Notes: generated from the sequence alone by a model not told the origin. Positions 1 to 11,921 are shown, numbered from the stretch's first letter. The stretch is DNA of 64,000 nucleotides from Cantharellus purpuraceus (GCA_025174535.1 JALBUN010000034.1:226501-290500), one strand, 5' to 3'. A program made the numbers and translations.

Positions 1-1442
1 TTTATTTTATAACGTAAGCACTGGAATGTCTAGACAAGTCCGAAGCTGTAGTCATAAAGGTCTACAGCATATTCGCGGCACTGCTCATAAACTGTTTAGT
101 CTGGGCATTCGCTTCTCAAAATTACCTAGAGGTGGCGCTTAGGTGACTGAGATTCCATCACTCATCCCACTACGTGTACCGACCTAAGCGCTTTGCAGCT
201 GGGCAGTTGCCCTTCCGTGTTCGCTGGGAAGTCGACTTCTTTTTAATATGCGTGAGCGCGTGTATCGCCCCCAGACTTCGCTACAAATCTCGGACGTGGA
301 GGTAGAGATGCATACGTTTAGGGTGGCGGGTCGGTCTGGACTATCTGCATCATCAGCACAAAGTCGTGTGTAGGAGCTACTGGCATTGGACATTTGGAGC
401 GTAGTGTTGTGACTCGACGATAACGGCTTGTTGGCTTGTCTTTGTGACAGGTAATCGAGGTATAAGGGGCCTCGTGGGCCGTTTCATGATCGTCCATGGA
501 GTATATGGACTCGGTGCATAAGCCAGGCGCTTCCACCTCTTCGGATGAACCGGAATGCCAAATAAAAGTAGAATACATTGTATCTCAGCATGATCCAACC
601 TTCTTAACCGACTATGTAGTCGTGGCCCCAATTGTGTGCTACACTGCTTACATACAGTATGACTCGAAGACTCGTGGGCCGGTTTACGGTTATCCGTGGA
701 AAAAGCCCACGGACTCGGTAGATTCATGGCCCAGGCACTCTCCACTCTTCTGGAAATCCATCATACGTTAAACACGTAAATCATGTGCATCTTATAATTT
801 AGATACCATCCAGCAACACTTTCTGTGCAACCCTTGCTCCTATGGGAGCTGCCGCCAGGTGACCGAATCTTTGATCAAAGCATCATCATCTACAGATCTG
901 TTGCTGTACTTCGAAGAGGCGCGCCGAGATCGCTGTTACTGCAGTGCGCCTTGGATGGGATGCAGTGCATCGATCGAGATTGCGCTGGTGCTTCGCGTTG
1001 TATTGATAGGAGTCGTCAACACTACTTTGATGATTTGCGTGTATATCCTTAATTCCAATTTTCGGTACCTGACGTATGAGCTCCTGTGTGGCGCCACATT
1101 GATTGTCTCCTCGCCATGTGACGCGCGTACAGTGCATTGATCTGGACAGGATGGTGGCGAACAGTTCACGTTGGAATTGAGAGAACTGCTCGAAATATAC
1201 AAGGTCATGGAGTGCATGTGACAGGATTTGTGGCGACCGTTGGGGAGAATTGCGGACGATGCTGCTGAGCAATTAAATAGGCAACGCCGTTGTCCTCTAA
1301 AACATGTCAGTGGCGGCAGGCAAAGTTGTCAACGTAAGGCGTCTACCGTTGCCCCGACGCGCTCGCGGGCCGCGGGATCAGATGTCCTAATAACGCGCCT
1401 GACACTGCGTTGGCTGGCTTCTCGTTCACCACTACCGTCAGT
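1..1442. other. Left-edge region without a recognised gene
   Basis: No reading frame here looks like a known protein. The longest open frames are a minus-strand frame at 886-1272 and a plus-strand frame at 496-771, and neither has a recognisable domain. Two stretches near 465-515 and 665-715 share a diverged motif (CTCGTGGGCCG followed by GGACTCGG), suggesting an old local duplication. The last few hundred bases must hold the promoter and 5' UTR of the TPR gene that starts at 1443. Confidence 0.5.
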
Positions 1443-3281
1443 ATGCCCCCTCGGCCTCCAAAAAAGAGACGTTCGAGACGCAAACACGTCGACGAGGACG
1501 ACGAGCAGTTTGATCTTCATATCCCGCCGTCTATGGACACGGGCGTGGCGCAGACCATGACGTCCATCGCGCAGATGGAACGCTGCATCGCCAAAATACT
1601 ATTGCTGCGTTACCAGCAGGACATTGCGCGGCTCTTTTCCACGCGGATACACAACATTGCCCTCGTGTATCTGCCTAAACTTATCCACCACTGTGTCGCG
1701 TTATCCGGCCCCGCGTGGGTCGCGAATAACGCAGATTCCGAGGATCTCAAGGACTTTTTTAGAGCCGCGTTGGCGATGGATCTCAGACAGAGCGGGGAGC
1801 GTGTCGCTACAAAGTCTGTGCTGTGGTCGTACACGGCTATACGCCATTTTGTGAGTGGAGAAGCCGACGCTTGCTTCACGGCGGTGCTGAGCCATTCGCA
1901 GGCCATTTCCCACAACATTCATATATGCGACAAGCGTGGCCTCCATTCGCTCCGTCTCCTCCCCTTCTACCCGCATCTGAAGGCTCACCTTCAATCGCTG
2001 GAAGCGTCTCCACCTCCTGCATTCCACAAGCCTCCTCTACTCGGCCCATTGCTTCCCGGACTGGAGCTCCTGGAGCGGCATTGCCTTGTTCGAGAAAGAA
2101 CTCGCAAGCACCCGGCATGGGACGATTGGCGACTTAAACTCAAGCTCGGCTACGAGCGCCTCGTCGATACCCTCTGGCGCACGGCCCGCGAGTTTGACGT
2201 GCGCGGCTACGGCTTGGTCCTTCGTGAGAAGCTCACGACCAAGTGGTGTGACTGTGGCTGTTCGACGGACCATCTTGGGGAGGTCTGTGAGCGCACCGTG
2301 CGGGAAGACGAGGAGGAGGCGGGCAAGCGTGCTGGAAAGGAGCGTGAGTGGGATGGGCGGGGCTCGGGCGTCTGGGGGTGGGAAACGGAGGAGGAGGAGG
2401 ATGTATGGGAGTGTCGGTTAGATTTTGGAGGCCTCGATGCCGATGAGTGTGATGGTGTCGATGATATGTCCATTGGTGAGCTTATGGAGTGGCGATATAT
2501 CAAAGCCGAGCGTGCCAAAGAAAAGGTATGTATGATATTGGGTTGTGACTTGTTCCACACGGCATGCGGTGATTCACCCTACATTACCCCAGGGCAACGA
2601 CGCGTTCAAGAAGCAAGATTTTGAGCTTGCTATTCGACATTATATACACGCACACGAGATTGAACCTGAACTTCCACATTATCAGCTTAATTTGGCAGCT
2701 GCGCATCTAAAGCTTGAAAAGTGCGTTTGTGTTCGCTCGTATGACTAGCCGGGTATGGGTTCTGACTTGCTTCGTGTCAGCTGGAGCGCCGCTGAACGGG
2801 CGTGCACTATTGCGCTGGGACAGCATAAGAGCGGAAAGGGGTACTGGCGTCGTGCCAAGGCCCGTAGGATGTTGCGTCGGCCGGAGGACGCTGCTAGAGG
2901 TGCGTTGTTACGCTTCGTACCTTGCTGTATCCTTATTCCACTCCATTGGCAGATCTACGAATGATACTTCGGCTGCAGCCGAATAATGCAGAGGCACTGG
3001 CAGAACTATCGTCACTCGTCGCGCCACAGTTCATGCTGGACTCTTATTCTACCGCCGCATCCTCGTCCTCGCCGTCCTCGTCTTCGTCTTCGTCACACTT
3101 GCTGCATATACACCCGTCACCCCCGGATAAACATCAAAAGCCGCCGTTACCGTTTGCACTGCAGGACGTGGACCAGCGCAGACTCAAGCTTGTATCGCTG
3201 CCGCTTGAGCTGCCCGTGCCCAGGATGGAATCGCTGAATTACCCGAGTTGGGATAGATTTGAGGTGCGTCGGGTGGATTGA
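1443..3281 (+). CDS. Tetratricopeptide-repeat (TPR) protein
   Basis: Four exons (1443-2525, 2593-2720, 2781-2899, 2953-3281) join in frame to 552 residues. The ATG at 1443 opens with a basic stretch (MPPRPPKKRRSRRKH), then an acidic patch, which resembles a nuclear localisation signal. Residues of about 50-250 are helical and unrecognised. From the second exon on there are TPR-like units: GNDAFKKQDFELAIRHY, then ELPHYQLNLAAAHLKLE, then GYWRRAKARRMLRR and LQPNNAEALAEL, which is the usual helix-turn-helix pattern of co-chaperone-type TPRs. A poly-Ser run and the ending WDRFEVRRVD follow. TPRs bind partner proteins, so a scaffold or co-chaperone role is an inference and the exact function is unknown. 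The gene converges on the minus-strand gene ending at 3908. All three introns have GT-AG borders and lengths of 53-67 bp. Confidence 0.85.
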
Positions 3282-3907
3282 GATCTCATGGTGTGGAGAG
3301 AGTGAGAGAGCCTCGGCACAGTAGTAGATGGGTGCTCGCTGTTGAGTTTGCTGCTTGGGGAGTGGGCGGACATGCTGTTTTGTGTACGATGTTGTGCGCT
3401 GTTCGCGTTTTATTTCTTTTCTATCACTTGTATGCTGCCGTGACTCTTATATGCTTGCGTACGTATCAGCGCAACCTACCCTATTTTTCATTCTTTTTTT
3501 TTTTTTTGCTCGACTTCATACCTTATTACATATCGAGTCACTTATTGTCGCTGTTTTGTATCGTGATCCTCAGCGTGTCAACCCCTAGCTGCTACATTGT
3601 GTATTTTTGTTGTCGAGGTGACGTTAAGAAGGTAGATCACGGCGAATTAAGTCAATCAAAGTGGTTGCTGTCGACCTGTATGGCCTTCTAATGACCGTCT
3701 TGAATAAATTATGTTGTACTACGATACTTATAAAGTGTGTGAGAAAGGGGTTCACGACCACAGTGCGACCACGCGCTGGTGACTGTTGCACAAGAGGAAG
3801 GGATAGCTCTCCACCTCCTTCGAGTCCCTAGGATTCCCAATATTCCCATAATAACATCATCCAAGCCCCCCCACCCCGTGTGTCTGATGCGAACAGTTGA
3901 TATATTC
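3282..3907. other. Convergent intergenic region
   Basis: This is the 3' space between two genes that point at each other. It contains a long T run near 3488-3504 and T-rich tracts, suitable for 3' UTRs. I see no coding signal. Confidence 0.5.
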
Positions 3908-4740
3908 TCAGTGCCCCTCGAAGGCCTCCATTTCATACATACTGCACCCCCAGCCATCGTCGCTTCTAGGACTTAGCGGACTCTTCAACTTTGGGCTTTT
4001 CAGCATTTCCTCCAGGCGGGCTGCCAGGCGCTGGTTCTCCCTGCGCGTCTCCTGCAACTCGCGCTCCACGCGGCACTGGTCGACCCGCCCGCGCTTCATC
4101 TGGCTGAGGACCGTCTCGCGCTCGTCTTCGACGCGGCGCAGGGCCGAGTAGACCTCCTTGAGCTGTTCCTGGAGCTGCTTCTGGGAAAAGTCCTCGCGGT
4201 GGGATGATGGGGGGGAGGAGGAGGAGGAGGGGATGTGCAGGTGCAGGTTGGAGAGCTGGTGGATGGCGGTGGGCGTGATGGGCGAGGAGACGGGGCTGGG
4301 GTGCTGCTGGGCGGCGTGGCGGGAGGACTGGAGACGAGCGGGACGCCGTTTCTGGCGTGCCGTCGCGGTGTAGCGCGTTGGCGGCATGGCGGCGACTGTG
4401 TCGTTGTCGTCGTCGTCGTCGTCTTCTTCTTCGTCCGGGAAGGTTCCCATGTGAGAGTGTCCGGCCCTGTATGCTGGTGCGCGGGAGTGAGGCGGCGGCG
4501 ACCAGTATGAGGGTGAACAGTCCTCGGACAGGCTGGAGCGGTGGGATCTGGGCGTGCGGTAAGTGTTGGAGGCGCGGAGGGAGTCGTCGGACGGGATGGG
4601 GGTGCCTGCACGTCTTTCACTCTTTATTGTGATGCGTGTGGGCTGGGAGAATCCGAACGGTCTGCAGAGATGGGTCAAGCTAGGAGCGGGACGGGGAGAG
4701 CGGCGGGGAGGACTTACCGCAGAGCAACAGGATAAGCCAT
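3908..4740 (-). CDS. Hypothetical protein with C-terminal coiled coil
   Basis: Two exons (4718-4740 and 3908-4661, minus strand) give 258 residues starting MAYPVALR and continuing PFGFSQPTRITIKSERR across a GTAAG...CAG intron. The middle is low complexity: a long Asp/Glu run (encoded by GTC/GAC repeats near 4400-4430) and Ser/Pro-rich stretches. From about residue 170 a heptad-rich coiled coil begins (FSQKQLQEQLKEVYSALRR, then EDERETVLSQMKRG and RRENQRLAARLEEMLKS). The protein ends in WGCSMYEMEAFEGH. The mix of a disordered acidic N-terminus and a coiled coil suggests a nuclear or cytoskeletal oligomer, but I do not recognise the family. The start is supported by the short first exon with good splice borders. 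Confidence 0.7.
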
Positions 4741-6022
4741 TTGTGAATATTAATTGGAGGCAAGGGTTCGTTAAGGCGAGTCCCACCAGGGGTTTGGATC
4801 GTAAAGGAATGGGGGATGTGATGTGGGGCTTAGAGGCCAGTGTGCTGCAGATGGCGTCCCTTTTGGCAGATCTTCAGCTTTTATGCTCCTACTTGAGCGA
4901 GAACTTGGGGAATTGCAAACGGAGTGCCGCATTCCACAATTTATCATATCACAACAAGCAGTTCAGATCCATATTCAGATTTCCATCTCAAACACAATAA
5001 GGGTCGTCGTGTTCAATCTCCGCTCATGGCATGCTCCTCGTCCAGGAAAGACATGATTTACCTCATCTCACGCATCTCATTGGCAGCGTGCCAACAATTG
5101 CGCATCATGTTTCACCATCGAGGTCAACATGGCCCGGAACAGCGTACTGGCTGCACAAATGCCCGCGTACGGCGGTGAACCACGGCGATGCCATCTGCAG
5201 TGGGAGCTACACACGTGGTATCTGCACCCAACTACCCTCGCTCACGGACTACCCAGCTGCCAAATGTGACCTAGTTGTTTTGGGCACGCGGCTCGCTTAC
5301 AGTTGTCCTGTGGATGAAATGGTGTGCTCCTAATTCAACGACATGCAGTCTTCCATTCTTCAGATGGTGACGTTGTAGTGACCCTTAATAGCGGTCAAAG
5401 AGCTCATGTGCACATATGGTACTCGGAAATCAAACATCCCTCGTGGCAGCCCCGCGCCCAGACAGGGGTGCTTATAGTCCACCATGGATATATATACTCA
5501 TCAATGGCTCGCATGGACACCCCCTTTCCTAGGCGAGTGGAACCAGAGTTTCAGAATCACAGCTTGGCCAAAAAAAATGTCCACAGCTGTTTATTGGGGG
5601 TCTGGCACGAACAATAACGAAGGCATTCGCCTTTTCCCAGAGATGCGTCAATTTCTCCCAGAATAAACAGGGTTCCTTGGCCTCGTGCCATTGTTTTTAG
5701 TGAGTCTCCTCAATTTGGAAAGCTACCGCCTAGTTCTAGCCAATGGAGAATGGGATTTCTATCACGTCTTTCCGCAAGCGAGGCCACGTGGATTGCAAAA
5801 CCAGTTATTGATGTGGGGTTGAATTGCGCTTCGATTACGTTCCTTGGCTGCTGGTGATTTCGCAATTTGATGGCTATGGCTCCCTCCAATGGCGTTTAGA
5901 GGGGTTGGAAATTCGGCGTTTTTGACCCCAGATGGTAGATTACGGTACGAAATGATGTGGTAATCCTCAGGAAGGGTTGCAGAGACCAGGCGTGCTAAGA
6001 TTCCTCGTAGTTCGAATCCTTA
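4741..6022. other. Intergenic region without a recognised gene
   Basis: Only short, unconvincing open frames are present. The right edge at about 6023 is where the tandem array with the beta-trefoil-like genes begins (motif CATTCACTTATCGTCA). Confidence 0.45.
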
Positions 6023-6242
6023 CATTCACTTATCGTCAACACTTGCGTCTCAAAGAAGTCGCCATTCTTAAAATATAGGTGGGGATCCATGACATGACGA
6101 CGACCACAAATCTGAGTCATCTATAACATTCATTACAAGAAAACAGGGCTATCGCACAGTACATTTGTGGCCAAGGAAAGTGCATCGAGTTAACACTATT
6201 TCTATCCCTCAAATTCAAGGGACCGGGACGATGAGCCAAATG

Positions 6243-6844
6243 TTACCGCTGGTTGCGCTCACAATCCTGACCTAGAATCCGAGTTTTGGCAGCTGCAGAG
6301 ATATTTGATTGTTGGAGACTGACCGGCTCATTAGGGATATCTATCACCCAGTAATCAAACCTGTCAGAAACGCGGATTCGGTGTCTGAAGGTAAAATCTT
6401 GGTATCATTGTTTGGGAACTTGTAGAGAGATCAAACGAACCCCCCCACAGCTGGTTCTATGGCAAATTCAACAGCAGCATCCTTGGTACTGGCAAACAGC
6501 AGTCTATCCTGTATCGATAAATAGAGCGTAAACAGAAGAAAAGACATGCTGACAAATCAGCACAACCTTGACAATTAGCTTGGACTCTGGCCGATCTGCT
6601 GCAGTGATCGCGTAAAGATTGGGGTTGGTACTGTTGACAGGCGTGAGGTGCCACTGAAAAAAAAAAAAAAAGGGTCACTGAGGGTGACAATGATGAGCAT
6701 GACAATGATATCCCAACAAACCTTGATGAGTGGCCCCCCTTGGAGCCCCAAGACGGGAACAAGAGGGGCAAGGCCGCCGGGGACCAGATTGATGTTGGTG
6801 TCGAAAGCAGGGATAATGACGTAGTTGCCTTCGGCGAAACTCAT
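6243..6844 (-). CDS. Beta-trefoil-like small protein, array copy 1
   Basis: Exons 6722-6844, 6567-6653, 6441-6508 and 6243-6384 (minus strand) join to 139 residues beginning MSFAEGNYVIIPAFDTN and ending ILGQDCERNQR. There is no signal peptide. The pattern of short hydrophobic strands (GNYVIIPA, LLFASTKDAAVEFAI, PVSLQQSNISAAAK), the size and the composition resemble small fungal beta-trefoil proteins such as the mycocypin or I66-type peptidase inhibitors. This is a tentative fold-level guess, not a family match. Intron phases are identical in all three copies. Intron 1 has a poly-pyrimidine run of 15 T. A TATA box lies about 75 bp upstream. The likely role is defence or protease inhibition, by inference only. 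Confidence 0.8.
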
Positions 6845-6918
6845 GCTGGTTACCTGTGCTGCTTGGTGATATTCAAATGTTAGGGAGTTTGTGTTCAACT
6901 AGGGTGCGGCTGGCCTAG

Positions 6919-6925
6919 CTTTATA
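6919..6925 (-). promoter_or_regulatory. TATA box of array copy 1
   Basis: TATAAAG on the minus strand, about 75 bp upstream of the copy 1 start codon. The same element sits at the same distance in copies 2 and 3. Confidence 0.7.
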
Positions 6926-7504
6926 CCCCTACTGGGCGTTTCGCATGCTATAGCGCTTCGGAGCAGTGCAAGCTGCGATTTTTGAAATTGCTAGATGACA
7001 GTGTGTTCTGTAAAAATGGCACGCCCGGGCCACAGGCGACAGAATAGCGATACTTGAATCGAGTGGGTTGAATTGTCTACGTGTGAAGTGATCGGATAGA
7101 TTATAGGAGGATGTCATCTGACGAAGACGACTAGTACTATTAGCAATCCAGTTTGATTCGTTACTCAATAATTATTCAAGTCAAACGTGACGGAGTCTAC
7201 GTTGATGCTGTACGCATATCAAATTTGAATTTCGAAAGTCCGACACCGTCAACACCAGTGGCGGCCACGCTCTTCGTGGCACATTCACTTATCGTCAGCA
7301 CTTGCAACTCAAAGAAGTCGCCATTCTTCTTAAAATATAGGTGGGGATACATGACATGACGACCATCACAAATCTGAGTCATCTGTTGCATTCATTACAA
7401 GAAAATAGGTCTATCGCAAAGTACATTTGTGGCCAAGGAAAGTGCATCGACTTAGCACTATTTTTATCCCTCAAATTCAAGGGACCGGGACAATGAGCCA
7501 AATG

Positions 7505-8098
7505 TTACCGCTGGTTGCGCTCGCAATCCTGACCTAGAATCCGAGTTTTGGCAGCTGCAGAGATATTTGATTGTTGGAGACTGACCGGCGCATTAGGGAC
7601 ACCCATCATCCAGTGCTCATCCGTGGCAGGGACGCCGATTTTATATCTAAAGGTAAAATCTTGGTATCATTGCTTGGGAACTTGTAGAGGGATCAAACAA
7701 ACCCCTTCCCAGCCGGTACGATGTTAAATTCGGCAGCAGTATCCTTGGTACTGGCAAACAGCTCTTTGTCCTGTATCGTCGAAAATAGGGTGTAAGCAGA
7801 AGAAAAGGAAAAGACATATTTGACAAATCAGCACAACCTTGACAATTAGCTTGGACTCCGGCCGATCTGCAACAGTGATCGCGTAAAGATTGAGGTTGGT
7901 ACTGTTGACAGGCGTGAGGTGCCACTGGAAAGAAAAGAGAGTGTCAATGAGCATGACAATGATATCCCAACAAACCTTGATGAGTGGCCCCCCTTGGAGC
8001 CCCAAGATGGGAACAAGAGGGGCAAGGCCGCCGGGAACCAGATTGATGTTGGTGTCGAAAGCAGGGATAATAACATAGTTGCCTTCGGCGAAACTCAT
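7505..8098 (-). CDS. Beta-trefoil-like small protein, array copy 2
   Basis: Exons 7976-8098, 7838-7924, 7703-7770 and 7505-7646 (minus strand) have exactly the same lengths as in copy 1 (123, 87, 68, 142 nt) and encode 139 residues. The first exon is almost identical to the other copies. Exons 3 and 4 are the most diverged: here they read QDKELF... style residues, then GYKIGVPATDEHWMMGVPN where copy 1 has GHRIRVSDRFDYWVIDIPN. The surface loop after the conserved FAS strand is therefore the variable part. If the protein is an inhibitor, this loop could set target specificity; that is inference. Promoter and introns are conserved. Confidence 0.8.
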
Positions 8099-8176
8099 GG
8101 TAGTTATCTGTGTGTGCTGCTTGGTGATATTCAAACGTTAGGTAGTTTGTGTTCGACTAGGGTGCAGCTGGCCTAG

Positions 8177-8183
8177 CTTTATA
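8177..8183 (-). promoter_or_regulatory. TATA box of array copy 2
   Basis: TATAAAG on the minus strand, about 80 bp upstream of the start codon, in the same context as in copies 1 and 3. Confidence 0.7.
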
Positions 8184-8806
8184 CCCCTACTGGGCGTTTC
8201 GCATGCTATAGAGTTTCGGAGCAGCGCAAGCTGCGATTTTTGAAATTGCTAGATGAGAGTGTGTTCGGTAGAAATGGTACGCGTCCGGGCCACAGGCGAA
8301 AGAATAGCAACACTTGAATCGAGTGGATTGAACTCTCTCTAAGTGAGGTGATCATAGGAGGATGTCATCTGACGAGCTGTATTCATTGAAACGTCAAAAA
8401 TTGTACAGCAGGCCTTGTCTGTCAATGCGGAACTTCGGCCCCGTCCTATCCACCATTCATAGGATGTAGTCACAAGAAGGAAGATATTGACTAGTGCTAT
8501 TAGCAATCCAGTTTTGATTCGTTACTCAATAATTATTCAAGTCAAACGTGATGGAGTCTACCTGCAGACGCGAAAGAGTTATCCGTTGACGTACGCACAT
8601 CAAATTTGAATTTTGAACGTCCAACTCCGTCAAGAGCAGTGACCGCCGCGCTCTTTGTGGCACATTCACTTATCGTCAGCGCTTGCGTCTCAAAGAAGTC
8701 ACTTAAAATATAAGTGGGGATACATGACATGACGACCACCACAAATCTGAGTCATCCATTAAATTCATTGACAAGAAAACAGGTTTATCGCAAAGTACAT
8801 TTGTGG

Positions 8807-9483
8807 TCAAAGAAAGTGAATCGAGTTAACACTATTTCTACCCCTATTCAAGGGACCGGGACAATGAGCCAAATGACATTGGCTTCGCTGGCTGCGTGCG
8901 CAATCCTGACCTAGAATCCGAGTTTTAGCAGCTGCAGAGATATTTGATTGCTGGAGACTGACCGGCCCGTTGGGGACATCCAACGACCAGTAATCAAACT
9001 TGTCAAAGACGCGGATTCGGTATCTAAAGGTAAAATCTTGGTATCGTTGTTTGAGGACTTGTAGAGAGATCAAACGAACCCCTTCTCAACTGGTTCTATG
9101 GCAAATTCGACAGCAGCATCCTTGGTACTGGCAAACAGCAAGTCATCCTGTATCGTTGAAAATAGGGTGTAAGCAGATGAAAAGACATATTGACAGATCA
9201 GCACAACCTTGACAATTAGCTTGGACTCTGGCCGATCCGCAATAGCGATTGCGTAAAGGTTGAGGTTGGTACTGTTGACAGGCGTGAAGTGCCACTGAAA
9301 AAAAAGAAAAGGGTCACTGAGGGTGACAATGATGAGCATGACAATGACATTCCAACAAACCTTGATGAGTGGCCCCCCTTGGAGCCCCAAGATGGGAACA
9401 AGAGGGGCAAGGCCGCCGGGGACCAGATTGATGTTGGTGTCGAAAGCAGGGATAATAACGTAGTTGCCTTCCGCGAAACTCAT
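8807..9483 (-). CDS. Beta-trefoil-like small protein, array copy 3, extended C-terminus
   Basis: Exons 9361-9483, 9208-9294, 9080-9147 and 8807-9023 (minus strand). The first three exons match copies 1 and 2 in length and phase. Exon 4 differs: where copies 1 and 2 end ...DCERNQR followed by TAA, a small indel removes the stop and the frame runs on through what is 3' UTR in the other copies, adding about 25 residues and ending NSVNSIHFL. Either this copy has a neo-C-terminus or another short intron hides the real end. The core of the protein is intact, so the gene is probably functional. Confidence 0.75.
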
Positions 9484-9561
9484 GGTAGGTATCTGTGTGT
9501 GCTGCTTGGTGATATTCAAACGTTGGAAAGTTTGTGTTCGACTAGGGTGCGGCTGGCCTAG

Positions 9562-9568
9562 CTTTATA
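9562..9568 (-). promoter_or_regulatory. TATA box of array copy 3
   Basis: TATAAAG on the minus strand, about 80 bp upstream of the start codon. A short segment between TATA and the usual downstream motif found in the other copies is missing here. Confidence 0.7.
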
Positions 9569-10068
9569 CCCTATTGCTATAGAGCTTCGGAGCAGCGCAA
9601 GCTGCGATTTTGGAAATTGCTAGATGACAGTGTGTTCTGTAGAAAAGACACGTCTCTGGGCCATAGGCGAAAGAATAGCGATACTTGAATCGAGTGGATT
9701 GAATTCTACAAGTGAGGTGATCAGATAAATTATAGGAGGATGTAATCTGACGAGTTGTATTCATTGAAACGTCAAAAATTGTACAGCAGGCTTGTCTGTC
9801 AATGCGGAACTTCGGCCCCACCCTATCCACCTTTCATAGGATGCAGTCACAAGAAGAAAGATATTGACTGGTGCTATTAGCAATCCAGTTCAGTTTGAGA
9901 TTAAGTATGAAAAGAAATGATTCAGTTACTCAACAATTATTCAAGTCAAACGTGACAGAGTCTACCTGCAGACGCGAAAGAGCTGTCCGTTGATGCTGTA
10001 TGCATATCAAATTTGAATTTTGAAAGTCCGACTCCGTCAACAGCAATGGCCGCCGCACTCTTTGTGGC

Positions 10069-11059
10069 AGCATCATTTGACTCAAGGACCGTTGTGCGCA
10101 GCTCAATTGGCGAAATTAATTCATCCGGGCTCCGGTTTCGAGTTGGCCATCATGCAGTTCGGGTGCATCTTTTGACATGCTCCTGGGTGACGTATATAAT
10201 GGACATCCATCACCGGGCGGTAACCGAAGCATTGATTGTCATGGGACCGGTTGAACGTTCGAATCGGTAGACGTGAACATGCGTGATTTACTACAATGCA
10301 TCCTCGGTCCGTAAATACACCGAAGAATAGTAGTCATTGGTTTGCGTATTCCCTTCAACACCGCACAGATATAAGTATCACGTGTTTCGCCGGGGCTATA
10401 AAATCTGTGTTTTTTTAATCGGTGGAAATTGCATATGAATGCAAGCTGCAAGGCAAATTTACCATTGTCCGTTGAAACGGAATCGTTCTCCTATTAGTTT
10501 TAATATATCAACAGCCATTCTACCAGCCTTCAACATAACGTCCTGGCCTTTGTTTAGATTAGTCGTATTATATTATATGCGTAGCACGTACTGAATCTGG
10601 CCCGGCTCCAGCATGCACATCTACAAGCTGTATGGCACTCATCGTAAGTGTTTCATCACGCTTATACCATGATACCAAGCGCGCGTGTGGAATATGAAAG
10701 AGTCGGACCTTGGACATGCCATAGCTCTGTGCTTGCTCACCCTTTCCTGCCTGTCCTGCAGCTTGTTCATGCATTGTTAGAATGTGAGCACTCCCCTTTG
10801 GCTCAGCAATAAGAACAGCATCCTACCTTGCTGGTTGCTGGATGTTGCTTGAATAGTGTTTTGATATTTCAGTTGACTTGCTGATATGATGTACAGTGCC
10901 CAGAAAGGTGTCTAATTGTATTTGCAGTCACTAGTGCTGATTTGGAATTAAAAACTATATTTGATTAGCAAAAGACCTCATTGGGCCTTTAAGCTTTAAT
11001 CTTATGTCTGTTACTACTATTCATTGCACAAAGGTATATCCAGTAAACAATGGGGTTGT
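10069..11059. other. Intergenic region left of the inverted-repeat element
   Basis: AT-rich sequence with no convincing gene. The last bases before the element, TGT, are repeated immediately after it and may be a 3-bp target site duplication. Confidence 0.45.
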
Positions 11060-11258
11060 GTGTTTTGGAACTTGCGGAATTATGGTGTTAGGGCAAACTC
11101 TAAATCACCACAATTCCGTGAATGAACAGCTGAGAAGAATATCAAATCCTACTGCAGCACAACTCCAGAAACAATTTAATGTTTGTACTTTGGTTACAAT
11201 CCATTGTAATGGTCAATGCAGACAATATGCAGGAAGGTAATACATTTCTTAGCAGTAG
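11060..11258 (+). repeat. Left terminal inverted repeat
   Basis: 199 bp, starting GTGTTTTGGAAC and ending AGCAGTAG. It pairs without gaps to 12425-12623. All ten differences to the right arm are transitions. Confidence 0.9.
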
Positions 11259-11921
11259 TGTTACATCTGTATGGGAACTGGTTTTCCCTTAAAAGATCTT
11301 GTTTAAAGTCCTGAAACTGTACAATTTCACTTCATGGCCTTAAAATATCAGCATATATCTGCTGCTTTCTCTTGATTCAGGGCCATTCAAATATTCTCTA
11401 TTTTTTCATATTTTTTTTGGGAATTTTCCATGCAGAAATGAGTCCACAACCTTGTTGTTCTGCTGGGTGAAGTTTTGGGACCCACATGGACCCACAAACC
11501 TTCGCAGATGTCAACAGCTTCAAAGTCAGCTGGAGTCACCCAGACAACTGACTCATTTTCAATCACATGACTCATTTCAATCTCCGACTCAATCTGGTCA
11601 CCACTGCCAGTAAATCCTCAATATCTTTGCAACCACTGCACCCCCTGACTCCATTTTCAGTGGAGAGTTCAATAGAAGCTGTGCCTACCCATAGCTGTGA
11701 TAATCAGCCTGGGAAACAAAGTATTGACCAAGTTATTTGAGTAATGGTGACTCATGCAATGACTCCATCCATGACTCATGCCATGAGTCAGAGCAAATCC
11801 AAGCAGCTCATTGGCTAGGAAACTTCCACCCCCTTCTCACATATTCCACTAGCTTCCAGTAGTTTCCATCTATTAATATGTAGAAGTTTCCAGTAGTATT
11901 AGTCAGCTCCTGTAAATACAA

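Larger units (their letters stand above)
6023..10068. repeat. Three-unit tandem array
   Basis: Three head-to-tail units begin at the same motif (CATTCACTTATCGTCA or a one-base variant) at about 6023, 7282 and 8663. They are about 1259, 1381 and 1406 bp long. Each unit carries the 3' flank, one four-exon minus-strand gene, its promoter with a TATA box and an AT-rich spacer. Coding parts, introns and spacers are all highly alike, so the duplications look recent or homogenised. Units 2 and 3 share a segment of about 115 bp (roughly 8372-8490 and 9756-9868) that unit 1 lacks, so these two may be the closest pair. The array ends near 10068, where similarity to the unit ends stops. Confidence 0.85.

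Noticed and set aside
886..1272. Minus-strand open frame of 128 codons
   Set aside because: Composition is not protein-like, no domain and no splice or start support.
2207..2560. Long minus-strand frame antisense to the TPR gene
   Set aside because: Shadow of the real plus-strand exon; Ser/Pro-rich only because it is the reverse of an acidic, Gly-rich coding stretch.
4096..4620. Thr/Pro/Ser-rich 174-codon minus frame
   Set aside because: Shadow frame of the coiled-coil gene caused by GC-rich repeats.
6000..6030. B-box-like AGTTCGAATCC
   Set aside because: Surrounding bases do not form a T stem or cloverleaf.
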